Shown here: in pieces, positions 13,601 to 23,889 of the stretch | Numbering within the stretch: position 1 is the stretch's first letter | How the letters are laid out: every line of letters begins with the position of its first letter | Origin: Chrysomallon squamiferum | Lineage: Eukaryota; Mollusca; Gastropoda; Neomphalida; Peltospiridae | Assembly (NCBI GenBank): GCA_012295275.1 | Contig: CM022665.1 | Location: 28,139,446 to 28,203,445, forward strand | Direction of reading: 5' to 3' | DNA length: 64,000 nt | Position numbers and translations under genes: made by a program | The notes under the pieces: model-generated | Told to the model about the DNA's origin: nothing | What the model saw: only the letters and a program-made list of their open reading frames with translations | Databases searched by the model: none

Positions 13601-15393
13601 AGTATCTTTCTGAGGTAACTAACATGGATGTTTCAGCTCTGGAATGTAAAGTTGCTTCCAATGATGTTATGCTATTTCTCAGTAGATCTGGATCATGACA
13701 TCGACTGCTGAGTATGGAAGTGGTCAAGCCAAGTATCTGAGGTGGGTTTGTGCAATTCTTGGCATATTTCATGATGTGAACATATGAATGATCATCAACT
13801 GCATAGTGACAGTCATCAAAGACAAGGAGGCTGACATCTTCAAGAGAGATGTGGTTGTTCTCTAATGCAAACTGGCAAGCATCAGCGGTCATGACCAGCA
13901 CTTGATGTTTTTCCAACTCATGCTGCCATCTCTCAGGTAACCATGTCTCGATGTCATCATCTATAGTGTATTTGCCAACTGTCAGATCAGTGTGGTGGTG
14001 GAGAATGAGAAACTGATTTTCAGTGGCAATTTCTATTAAACAAAATAAGAAAATGTTTAAATAATACATTTCTTAACTTAAAAATTTCACTAACTGAAAA
14101 TTACTTTTTCAATGTTATGAAATTTAATTTAGAATTTTCTAGCAACACTAACCTGATACAGAAATGTATAATGTACGCTTCCCTCTATCTTTGAGCGAAT
14201 GCCTTACAAGGTGGGCTAACTCCTTTATTACCAAGAGAGCAATGAAAGCCTTCCCTGAGTTGCTACCCAAACATACAATGGTGTTTTGGCGAAGAGCTGA
14301 ATCCAGTAACTCTACCTGAAATGATAAATTATTTTACTTTTACTGCAATGTATAAAATTTGTCAGTACAAAATAACCCACCAATGACTTCCAGAATAAAA
14401 GGAAAAAAAAAATTCTTCGTTAAAGGGAATTTGTACATTTAGTGATTTAAACTTCCTCTGCAAATATGAGAGCTGTGTCTGTCATGAGATCACTGTTTGA
14501 TTGAAAAAGGAGATTCAACAGATATAATCATACATGGCCAATCACCACTGTTGTACCAATGCTTCAGATGTCAGCTACAGAGTATGTAAAAAAAAACTCA
14601 CTTCAAAATCATTTTATGTATTATTGCAAATACCTGATAGGTCCTTGGTGTAAATGTGTCTGTTGGGATGTCTTCATGTCGCAAGAATTTGGGAAGCTTC
14701 TTTGCAAATTCAGGCCCCACCTTAACCATCTGTGGAATGAGAAACAAGAAGTCATTTTAAAATGTAAATATTTGTGCAAATGAAAAAACTAAATATACTG
14801 AGAACAGTATTTACTGCAGTTATTATGTGGTGCAGCTGTAACTGTTTAAATGTTACATTTTAAAAGATAAAAAACTGATAAAAACAAATTATTTCCTTGT
14901 AAACATAATTTGTATAAAGAGAGATTAATATAGTTGATAATAAGTAAAAAGCCATTGAAAATGGATGAAAATGGTGACAACACTGTCTTACTGTTTTACA
15001 TAAAACTAAAAGAATGACAATAATAACGTTTCTATTCTGAGATTCCTAATCGATTAATTTGAGATAAATGAGGTCTGTAACAATATCTGGTGAGAATGTA
15101 ACTCAGTATATACAGACTTGATACAAATGAGTAAACTAAAACTCATTAGTGAACCAATCTGTTTCTAAGTTATGCCTATGCCGCTGTGAAGGCTATGAAT
15201 TGTCATAGTATTAACTTATTCCGCTATTGTGTTATTTATGTATAATATGCAGTATAGTTACTGGATTCATGTTACATTCTGAAATTACAAATCGAGTTCA
15301 CTCGAAGTCAGCTGTAAGGCGAAATAATTTTTTACGAAATTACAGAAGTTAGTATATTATCAGAGCGACGTGACCTAGAATCCTCACCTGCAT
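671..15393 (-). CDS. DICER1: Endoribonuclease Dicer (17 coding exons)
   Basis: Dicer cuts long dsRNA and pre-miRNA hairpins into small RNAs for Argonaute. Domains read in order: DExD/H helicase, DUF283, platform, PAZ, RNase IIIa, RNase IIIb, dsRNA-binding domain, stop at 671-673. All internal exon joins keep frame. The CDS is about 6,528 bases after removing one extra base at 6529-6532, giving about 2,175 residues against about 1,920 in vertebrates. Much of the excess is an acidic repeat before RNase IIIa. The exon beginning with ATG at 14729 continues through a TPRTYQ segment into the helicase. A possible first exon, 15388-15393, adds Met-Gln and has an in-frame TAA just upstream and a CAG|GTGAGG donor, so I placed the start there. 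The 14729 ATG is the alternative. The RNase III metal ligands are all present. The helicase ATPase motifs are degenerate. Identity is certain; the first exon is inferred. Confidence 0.95.
6105..6834 (-). repeat. DICER1: Nine-unit acidic tandem repeat inside Dicer coding sequence
   Basis: The minus strand encodes nine consecutive variants of a roughly 25-32 residue unit of the form [18 protein letters not shown] followed by Ser and a run of Asp. Eight are full length and the fourth is truncated to about 12 residues. Units differ mainly in the length of the Asp tract, encoded by GAT runs (seen as atc runs on the plus strand). The invariant part is basic/polar and ends in HYSDD, so each unit alternates a Lys-rich and an Asp-rich half. 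The serine before the Asp run fits the casein kinase 2 consensus; that is inference. The block lies after PAZ and before RNase IIIa, where vertebrate Dicers have a variable, poorly conserved linker. Confidence 0.92.
6518..6532 (-). other. DICER1: Frame break in truncated Dicer repeat unit
   Basis: The upstream Dicer frame runs into a TGA at 6518-6520. The downstream RNase III frame is one base out of register. Plus-strand T4 at 6529-6532 reads as GACAAAAGTT on the minus strand. Three A's instead of four would give [11 protein letters not shown] and restore one open frame through the whole exon. This is therefore a one-base insertion in a short homopolymer within a low-complexity repeat: a sequencing or assembly slip, a real polymorphism, or a true lesion. 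The flanking conservation of catalytic residues argues against an old pseudogene. Confidence 0.85.
8497..12043 (-). other. DICER1: Dicer exons: DUF283 and platform
   Basis: Six exons: 12043-11895, 11573-11432, 11089-11014, 10377-10235, 9699-9520, 8710-8497. Recognisable segments are [57 protein letters not shown] and [20 protein letters not shown]. These are followed by [19 protein letters not shown] with [11 protein letters not shown], and then [19 protein letters not shown]. Together they match the DUF283 (dsRBD-like) and platform region of Dicer. Phases agree at every join. Introns are 300-860 bases. The 9521-9698 exon is followed by an intron (8711-9519) that holds a dispersed repeat listed separately. 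Confidence 0.9.
9185..9356. repeat. Dispersed repeat in Dicer intron, shared with MRCK intron
   Basis: Read on the minus strand, this begins TTTTAAGGGAATGTGGTG, then GTGAAATCTTAATTTTT, a GAAATTTTAA block, and ends around GATAGGGTTGATTTCGCC. The same order of blocks appears on the plus strand at 35661-35805 (TTAAAGGGAGATGAGGTGG, GTGAAATCTATTTTT, GAAATTTTAA, GAGATAGGGTTGATTTTGC). They are diverged copies of one interspersed element in opposite orientation. A second end may lie near 8975 (TTAGGGGACACACAG) but I am unsure of it. Confidence 0.6.
12352..14729 (-). other. DICER1: Dicer exons: degenerate DExD/H helicase
   Basis: Four exons: 14729-14634, 14315-14153, 14032-12624, 12453-12352. Motif I reads [10 protein letters not shown], where other Dicers have GSGKT, so the P-loop Thr is Ala (about residue 57). 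Motif II reads FDDCH instead of DECH, so the catalytic Glu is Asp (about residue 162). Motif III is LGLTTS instead of LGLTAS. Motif V ([16 protein letters not shown]) is conserved. Motif VI is SYTLSKGRARA, with Leu replacing the usual Gln. The fold therefore looks kept while ATP hydrolysis is predicted weak or absent, as known for Drosophila Dicer-1. A Met/Asp/Ser-rich acidic insert precedes motif IV. Reading frames and splice phases are intact. Confidence 0.9.
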
Positions 15394-16083
15394 CTGTTAG
15401 TGTTATCTTTCAACTTCACAGAACGAAAATTGATGGTTCTACTGGAGCAAACATAAAACCCAAACAAACATTTAATGACACCAAAAACGAACAGTTTATA
15501 CTTTACCCTGATGATGGTTTCAATACTGGAAGGTGCTGGTTCACTCTGAATTAATACATAGTTTTACGATTTGTCACAAATTGCCTATTTAGTATAAATA
15601 TGAAATCATTTCTGAGGTTTATGTTGACCAGCACATCTACGCATGCGTAAAAGTGAAAAATAGGAAGTATTTATATTTCCTGACTTTGAACGGTCTAAAG
15701 GTACAACCTCTTACAAAATACCATTACTGAAACTGCGAAACGCAAATAAATTACATTCTTCTTTTCACACTTATACGGAAAGAAAGGATATCGATAAATG
15801 TTTTAAAAATGAAAATATCTGTAAAACATTTTAATAATATTTAACATTTAAAAAGTATTTTTTTTATGCTTCAAATAATGATACCATTATTATTAAAATG
15901 AGTGGTAGGACTATCAGTTTTATATCTTTTTAACAGGTTACCCTTCGACTACTTCCGAGTTCATTTGAATAACAACATTAAAAATTTTCCGCGAAAATGT
16001 ATCAGCAACTCCGATAGTTTTTCATATATTTATATTTTTCTTTATCTGAATACTCATTTGTGAGTTGGATGTTCCAGTGTGAC
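15394..16083. promoter_or_regulatory. Shared Dicer/FIBP bidirectional promoter interval
   Basis: About 690 bases separate the inferred Dicer start (minus strand) from the FIBP start codon (plus strand), so both promoters and 5' UTRs must lie here. CpG dinucleotides are commoner than in the surrounding introns. A palindrome ACGCATGCGT at 15639-15648 resembles half of an NRF1 site, a factor often found in bidirectional promoters; that match is weak. No TATA box is convincing. Transcription starts cannot be placed from sequence alone. Confidence 0.55.
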
Positions 16084-17551
16084 ATGTCAGATGTTGATGT
16101 TTTTGTTGGAAACCATACTATTATAGATACAGATTTGTATGAATTATGGCTGAAAGGATGTTTAGGTTTGCATTCCACTTGAGATTTAGTCATACTAATA
16201 GTAATACTTTCAATTCCCAGTCTTTATTATTTATTTTTTTATTTATTATAATAATAATTATTATTATTAACTAATTAGTATCTGTGTAGTGTGTTACTAT
16301 TATTCACAATTCAGATTTATTGTTGAAATACCCAACGCTTAAGCCTTAAGACAGACCAATGCTAGCAGTAATATTTCATATCATATTTAATTGAAAGTAA
16401 TAAAAAATGTTGTTTTGGGGTTTTTTTTAAATTTATTTATTTTATTTTATTTTATTTTATTTTATTTTTTTTTTTTTATTGTTTTTTGTTTTTGTTTTTT
16501 GAGGTAGAGACATCTAAACAGTTTGTTTTGTTTTTAGTAAACGAAGCAGCAAGTATTTTACAAAAGCAAGGCATTCTGCAGACATTCAATGCAAACATCG
16601 ATGATTTGATAAGTGACACTGTGGACAACTTCAGACTGTTTGTAAATCTTGAAAAACTGCTGAAGAATCCCACTAAAGTTCAAGACCAACAGATTTATCA
16701 GATTGATCCAGATACACAGAAAATGCTTATCCAAAGGTTTGTCTCAAATTCAGAATGATAATGAATGAATATTTAAAAACAAAATGCTTTAAAAATAAAG
16801 GTTTCTAAATTTAAAAACATTTTGACCGATCCATTTTATCTTCTTTTTTTTCGTTGTTTCTCCTTTTGAGCTAATGCGCGTTGAGAAGTATTGTTACTGC
16901 AGCCTATAACGTGTCACCTCCATATTCTAAACTGTTGCACTAAAAATTAAAATTTAGAATAAAATGAGTCATAAACATTGTAGACATAAATTTTATTAAA
17001 TATTTTAACATGTATATAATAGAGCTTGATTATATAAAAATTTATATTTTTGTAAAAAGAAATGGCACCCATTTACATAATTTTGAGATAGATGTAATCA
17101 TGGACATTTTATTTAAAATGTTTCTTAGAACTGTACCGTCTTATATTCAGAAATACAATTTCTTTTAAACAGTTCTGAACAATATAACCATTTTGTATAA
17201 TTTATTCCTACTTTCCTCATATTTTTTATTTACTATATATATATATATATATATATGTTGTTTGTTTTTACTAGATACTATCAGTTTGATGCACCTGTAG
17301 TTAGAGAGATGCTGGGAAAGAAGTTGACATCCAGACATAGAAAAGATCTTGATGATGTGAGTGAAAAAACAGGAATTCCTCTTCGAAGTTGCAGAAGACA
17401 GGTTAGTGACAATAACATCTAGTTTTTATAAAACTTTAAAACAAATAAAAGAATAAAAAATTGTTTTCACATGAGCAGGAGCAAGTACAAGATTACAGAA
17501 AAGCATACATCATCACTGAAACTAAAGGAGTTTCATTATAAGGAATTTAAA

Positions 17552-17584
<33 letters not shown>

Positions 17585-20500
17585 AAACATAATAATAATA
17601 ATAAGATAAAGAATTTTTTATATGAAGTTTATTAAAAATTTGGTTTGAACCTCTAATTTTATTTCACCTGTAGTTTGACAATATCAAAAGAGTATTCAAA
17701 ACAGTTGAAGAAATGAAGGGATCTTTGGTGGAAAATATTCAAACACATTATCTCTTGTCAGAGGAACTAGCCAGGTAGATCAATATTTGATTAAAGAAAT
17801 TTTATCTTAATTATCATGAAACATCTAAGCCCTTTTTCAAAAAAAATATTGATTCCATTTTAGAATCGTTATGTTTTTCAATTTGAAATTTAATGTGACC
17901 AGTGTAAAGACTGTAGAATCCTGCGACTAATTGCAATAATAAATAAATACACTCTCATTTCCAGCATCAGTGTATTCATCATTTGATTTCTCTCTGATTT
18001 TGTAAAATTATCTTTTTGTAGATACTACAAATATTGCTAAGGAATCTGTGTCATTCTTGATTTTTGATTTGACTGCTGTCAAAATTTGTATAATTTCATA
18101 TTTGATGTTAATAATTAAAATATTTACTTAAATTCAAAGCTTTCAGTATTTAAATTTGTAAAATATTAATAATAATAATTGTAATAATAATTTGACTGAT
18201 TTTATTGTTATTTCAGAGATTATGCAGCTATTGTGTTTATCACCAACAACAGATTTGAGACAAGGAAGAAAAAACTTAGTTACCTCAGTTTCAAAGATTT
18301 TGCCTTTTGTGCAAACCTTATGATTGCCAACTGGTCCTACAGTTCTATAGGTACAAATAGAATTTTCAACATTTAGAATAATATATCCTTGTATCTATCA
18401 CTTTTATCTAACTTATGTAGTTAACTTTTGTGGAAAAGAGATTTATTTATTCCTGGGCCATTGACTTTGATTAATTTATTAGAGACAATATTAATAATAA
18501 TTTTTACATATTTATATTATTAGTATTGATTAGTAACTGAATAGCTTGTTTTATATGTAAATATTTTGAATAACTTTAGAATCATGCTTTATATTTGAAT
18601 ATTTTGAATGATTTTGGAATTTTGCATTTTAAGTGAATATTTTACATGATTTAATATTTTTACATGATTTACCCATTTAACTGATATTTTGTTAATTATA
18701 AAGATATGAATCTGCTGAAAAAACAATTACAGGCAATTTTTAAACGTAATTAATGTATTTTCTTTATATTTTGACAAGGAATTGGCTATAGCTTGGCAGT
18801 GGAGCAATCAGCTGAGGCACATTGCTTACAGAATCAGTCCTCAGTGCACCCATTGGGCTGTATTTTGCTCCAATCTGTATTCCATGATGGGTCAAATAAA
18901 GGTTAATGTAATGACTCTCTTATGTATGTGATGTTGCACACATAAGAAACCTTGCTGCTCATTGCCATGGAGACTATCATTGCAAATCATATGTTTGACA
19001 CATTGTTTCTGTTAATGTGTTGAGGAGTTAGTTACTCTTTCATTCAGTCATTAATTTTCATGTCTGATTTTATTTTTTCAGAATGCAAATCACATGAGGA
19101 TATGGATGTTGATTTAGATCGTGACTTTCTGCTGCAACTGAGAGAACTCAAGATTTTGATGGACAAAGATTACCTGGATGAACACAAAAGGTGAATTCTG
19201 TCTTAAACATTTAACAATAAACTTCATAATGATAATCGTCTTGGTTACTATTTTATATACTATTTGAACCAAATAATTGAATGTTCTCATAGTCACGATT
19301 AGTGAATTTGGTGATGGACAGTAAATATATATTTTTTTCCTTCTTTAGTTTTACTGTGTTTCAGTATTTCATGCCTTAATGCCTGTATTGTCTTCAAATA
19401 TTTCTGCTTTAGTTAGCATTTTATGTTTTTGTTTTTTTACTTCTTTCAGCACAGTTTTAAAATTGGTAAATGGAAAAATAGCTGAAAAGAACTATAATGA
19501 CCTGGATACTAACTTCAAGGTAATGTTTTCATGTTATATTATAAAAGAATATAGCCAATCACTTAATTTTCAAAGTCTATAACAGTTTGTTGTTGTTGTT
19601 TTTTAAGATATAAAAATATACCATAGATGCATTTGAACCAGTTGTATGCATACTGAGGACTAATTACCAGTGTAATGATACTTATACATTTAAATAAGGC
19701 AACAAAAATGAAGGAAAATTAGTACAGGTAATGAAATGTTTTTTTGTCAAAAATCAGTTGACATAAACTTAAGATTTTTTTATTATTATTGTTTTGTATA
19801 TTTCAGAACTTCTCAAAGACAATATTAAATATAGCAAGTGGTCTGAATCATAGCAAGGAGTCTAGAGATATATTTTTAGATCTTTATGAAAAGGTATGTT
19901 TGGTTAAATTTTGTGAACATTTGGTGTTTTAACTAAGCTTTTAAGCTGAGCATCCTATAAAATGTTTTGACTAGTAATTTTATGAACAGTACTATGGGTT
20001 CCTCTCCCCCTACTTACCCTTTAACAAATATTTGTAAATAGTGCATCATAAGTGAGAAATAATTATCATCATTAGTTTTGTATCTTTAATAATACTTTCT
20101 TTTCAGTTTCTTTGGTTATATAAAAATTAGCTTATTTTATCAGCATTATCAAGGACAGTTTTATTTTACCTATCTGGGCTTTTTTTATCTTGATGATTAA
20201 TATTTTGTTTTTACAGTTTCATCCATCTTTAACTTTTATTCCCTGTTCAAATTTTTAAAGTTTTGCTTTTGTTCTTTTTCAGTTGATTGAACCATGCCTC
20301 CAGAGTTCATGGTCACGACATGACCTTAACCTTATGTTAACTGCATACAGAGATGCTGTGTCTCAAATGGGATTTTTTACTAAGTAAGTAAAAAGAAAAT
20401 TACTGAAAATATTTAAATTCAGTGGATTTTTGGTTTTTGGTTTTTGTTTTAATGTGTGCATTTGTAACAGGGCCCACTGCATTAAACATCTTGGATGTTA

Positions 20501-21951
20501 TATTAAGATTCAGTCTAGGGTAACAAGGTGTATTAATGCCACCTAACAAGGAATATAAATGCTAAATTGACAGCAGTCTGTATAAATCAATAATTCTATC
20601 TTATCCACTAGGAAAATAAACACAAGTTAAGATTCACGTTAATTATTTAATTATGATATGCAGATGACTTGATAATAATACACCATACAATTGACAATAC
20701 AGTAATTCTGATTAATGTTACGAGTAAGGTCATACTGGGAACCAAGACAAAATAAGTTCTGCACGGAGGACAGATTAAACAATTAAAATTTTAGGTGTAT
20801 TAAATGTTATTGATGCAGGTTAATTGCATATTGCACCCTATCAGAATAAGAATAGACAATTGCTTACCATACTTGTCCATAAAGACAGTGTCATTCAAAA
20901 ACATTAGTTCCCCACCTGACTGAGCTCTCATGTTGGCCTTTTCTTTCTTTCCTTAATTATGAAGTGCCAGCCTTTTTAAAACAACACCATGGAGTTGAAA
21001 AATTGGTGGCAAAAATAAAAAGCGTTGATATAACTGAAGAAACAATTAGATACCCAATTTCAATTCAATGGCAAAAAAATAAAAGGCACAGATTTGATTG
21101 GAGTAACAATTAGTTATGCACTTTCAATTCCAGGACATAAAAATAAGCAGGCAGATGTTGCAAAAAGATAAATTTGTTATTCAATCTGAATTCTGTGACA
21201 GCATTATGTTTATTCTTAATCTTGTGAAATAAAAGAAATGAGACATTATTTTAATTGTTAAAATGTTTGCAGTTGTGTTGACAGTCCATCATTTTTGTTA
21301 CAAAAATATATTAAAATATTTTTATACTTCTTTTTATTATCGAAGTAACATTTAGAAACACTCATTAAAATGTATCAAACCTTGTCTATAAATATTGTTT
21401 TCAATTTATCTTTGACAAGTGGCAGTGAGTAAGGTGTCAATTATACAAGATTTTTCTTAATAATTTTAACTCAGTAAGCTTAATTGTTAAGGGTACTGAG
21501 AACTAGCACTGGGAATCCATTGTTGTGACATAGCACTATAGCCTGCTTAGCATTTTCAGCTAATTATCAGTAACAACACCAACACAAATTTGTATTACTT
21601 CAAAAGGGTCATATTACATGATATGGTTTCTGTAACTGAAAACATACAACTCATAGCTATAGTACAGTTAAATCACAGATTGATCAGTATTATTACAGTC
21701 GTCAACATTAATTAATAAATGCATTCCTTGCAGTGTTGGGAGAGCATATTATTTTATACATGATTTAATTACATGTTTTACAGTATATATTTAATTGATG
21801 TTTTATACCGATACAAAACAAATTGTTGTAATAGTATTTAAGATATATGTTTTTATTTTGCAGGGTCTCTCCCCAGTTACAAACAGTTTGGGACCGTTAC
21901 ATGAACACGGTAATAAGTTGTGTTTTTCAAATGTATCCTACAGGACAATGA
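16084..21951 (+). CDS. FIBP: FGF1 intracellular-binding protein (FIBP), 10 coding exons
   Basis: FIBP is a conserved metazoan protein that binds internalised acidic FGF; its biochemical activity is not well defined. Coding exons: 16084-16165, 16538-16736, 17275-17401, 17674-17774, 18217-18350, 19082-19190, 19450-19519, 19807-19893, 20283-20383, 21864-21951. Phases agree at every join and the total is 1,098 bases, 365 residues, close to the roughly 360 of vertebrates. The N-terminus [19 protein letters not shown] and ELWLKG, then [70 protein letters not shown] and TVWDRYM are all diagnostic. The start is the first ATG of that conserved N-terminus. A T-rich tract precedes exon 2 and a SINE remnant sits in the fifth intron. 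No truncation or missing segment is visible. Confidence 0.95.
16437..16479. repeat. (TTTTA)n / poly-T tract before FIBP exon 2
   Basis: About seven TTTTA units run into a long poly-T stretch roughly 60 bases upstream of the FIBP exon 2 acceptor at 16537. It may add to the polypyrimidine tract. Length variation here is likely. Confidence 0.8.
18785..19050 (+). mobile_element. Degraded tRNA-derived SINE of molluscan type
   Basis: The order of blocks is GCTTGGCAGTGGAGCAATC (box A-like), GCTGAGGCACATTGCTTAC, a box B-like GAATCAGTCC, CCCATTGGGCTG, ACCTTGCTGCTCATTG, CATATGTTTGACAC and GTGTTGAGGAGTTAGTTA, ending in a T-rich tail with CATTCAGTCA. I recognise this from memory as matching, with many substitutions, an abundant SINE of gastropod and bivalve genomes. 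It lies in the FIBP intron 18351-19081. The divergence points to an old insertion. The family assignment was not searched. Confidence 0.65.
20384..21863 (+). other. Last FIBP intron, no gene seen
   Basis: This 1.48-kb intron has a good AA|GTAAGT donor and a TTTTGCAG acceptor. I find no open frame or recognisable element in it, only AT-rich unique-looking sequence. Some blocks (for example near 20460-20600 and 20870-20960) are less AT-biased and might be old insertions, but I could not match them to anything else in the window. Confidence 0.5.
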
Positions 21952-22951
21952 GTGCTTCTGTAAGGAAGTATCTAACATTCAGTGGAAACTTCTGATGGAG
22001 AGCACATGTGCTAGCATACTTAATGGCATTTTAAATACTCTGTTCCTTTATAAGAGAACAATGCTGAAATATAAAGATGCTACATGTGATAAACTCATTA
22101 TTATGGGTACAGAAAAAAAAGGTGGATTACAAGAAGTGGCAGAGATCAAAGTAATTATTTACCATGAAATTGTATGCCACCAAAAAAAAAAAAATAAATA
22201 AGGATGTCAACAAGGAATAGCTCTGTGAGCTGTGTTAAATGAATTAATACTTGTTATAACACATCTTCAAAATTAAATTGTGAAAGTATTTTCTCATTTT
22301 GAAGAAGATTTGTATTTTTTCAGAATTTTATAAATTATTTTGTTGTTATGGCTGATTATAATTTAAAGACTTTTTATCTCAGGTAATGTTAGTAAGCAGA
22401 TTGTATTTATTATTAAGATATTTATGTGAAGGTCCTCAATTTATTTAAGTATTTTGTCATTTGTGGATATGAACTTGTATGAACAGTTATTCATTATTAC
22501 TAGTTATTAGTAAGGTAAGATATCTAGATATTTTTGGTAACTCAACAGGGCAAGCCATTAAACATTATTAATAAACCTTTCCCCCCAAAGTCAAAAATAA
22601 TTAACAATTCTTTATTTGATATTAAAAACAATACTTTATTATTGTTTTTCTTGTAATATATTAAAAAATATATATACAGCAAAAATAACAAAGTAAATCA
22701 ATAATTTACCATAAATAACTTATAAATAAATATGTACGTAGATGTTAATTTGACATATATAATTAAGCATAAAAATTTTCCCAAAATGTATAAAATCTTA
22801 CAAAATTTATAATCTGTATATTACATACAAATAAATAATCTTAAATTAAAAATATAATTTCATGCTTAGCATGATAACAGAATATGTATGTTCTTTAAAG
22901 ATTTTTAAAATCTGTTTCAAGGAATAATAACCTTCCTCAAAGTTTAATTGT
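21952..22951. other. Convergent 3' UTRs of FIBP and FBXO48
   Basis: The two genes converge across 1.0 kb. Plus-strand AATAAA at 22570-22575 could end FIBP transcripts, and minus-strand AATAAA (tttatt at 22611-22616) could end FBXO48 transcripts. If both are used, the mature transcripts would barely touch. No other coding frame is convincing; the open stretch around 21920-22200 is UTR. Confidence 0.5.
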
Positions 22952-23839
22952 TTATTTTCTTTGAAGTTCTGCCTCCAAAATATCTCCCCATGAACTAGCA
23001 TCCATTGCACAAAATGCTTTTTCTGGGAGTTCTGAAAAATGTTTCAGATTTGAAAAATGTCCTTCTACCCATTTCTTTTTTGTAACAATAATAGCATAAT
23101 GATCCTTTAGTGCTTCCTGCAATAAAAACAATGAATTTCTTAAATTTGGTCAGTCAGATGATAAAATCATGACAACATGCTTATTATTGTAGAATATTAA
23201 GTAACCTACTTTATTATAAAATTATTATCATTAATAATGCATTACTGGATCATCATCTTTTTAAGTTGCATATTTACAAATTTTATACTTATTTAATAAA
23301 TGTTAACCATAATAACATCAACAAATATATTTTATGTAAAATGTTTTACTGACATTATACTTTTTAATTTATTACTGGTAATTATTCTATTGTCTTACAG
23401 TTTTATGATTTTGTATATGTTATATGTGGGTTTTCTGCACAGTACTGGTACTTTGCATAACATGTATTAAAAGCTCTTTGTTTAGCTAATAAACTTTGAA
23501 CATATGAAATAAAAGCATGGACATCAGCTGAAATAACCTGCAATATTTTACCTTCCAAGATTTTCCATTACTGACAGATTTGTGAAGACTTGACTGTAGA
23601 GTTTTATCACTAATTTTTAAAGACAGCTTTTTCCATAATGATTCAGAGTTATTGATGATATTATTCCAACATTTGCATGTCAGACATGATTTACAAACAC
23701 TTGAAATATCCAAATAACTGATGATTTCTTCTAGTAATATTTCATCCATTTGTTCCTGCAATGAAAACAGTAAATGGGAAAACAGGGATTTTTTTGTTTG
23801 TTTGTTTGTTTGTTAATGGTCAAAGGTCTGTTTATAAGG

Positions 23840-23889
<50 letters not shown>

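Noticed and set aside
671-15393. Dicer as a pseudogene because of the frame break
   Set aside because: All splice sites, both RNase III metal-ligand sets, PAZ and dsRBD are intact. A single homopolymer base explains the break.
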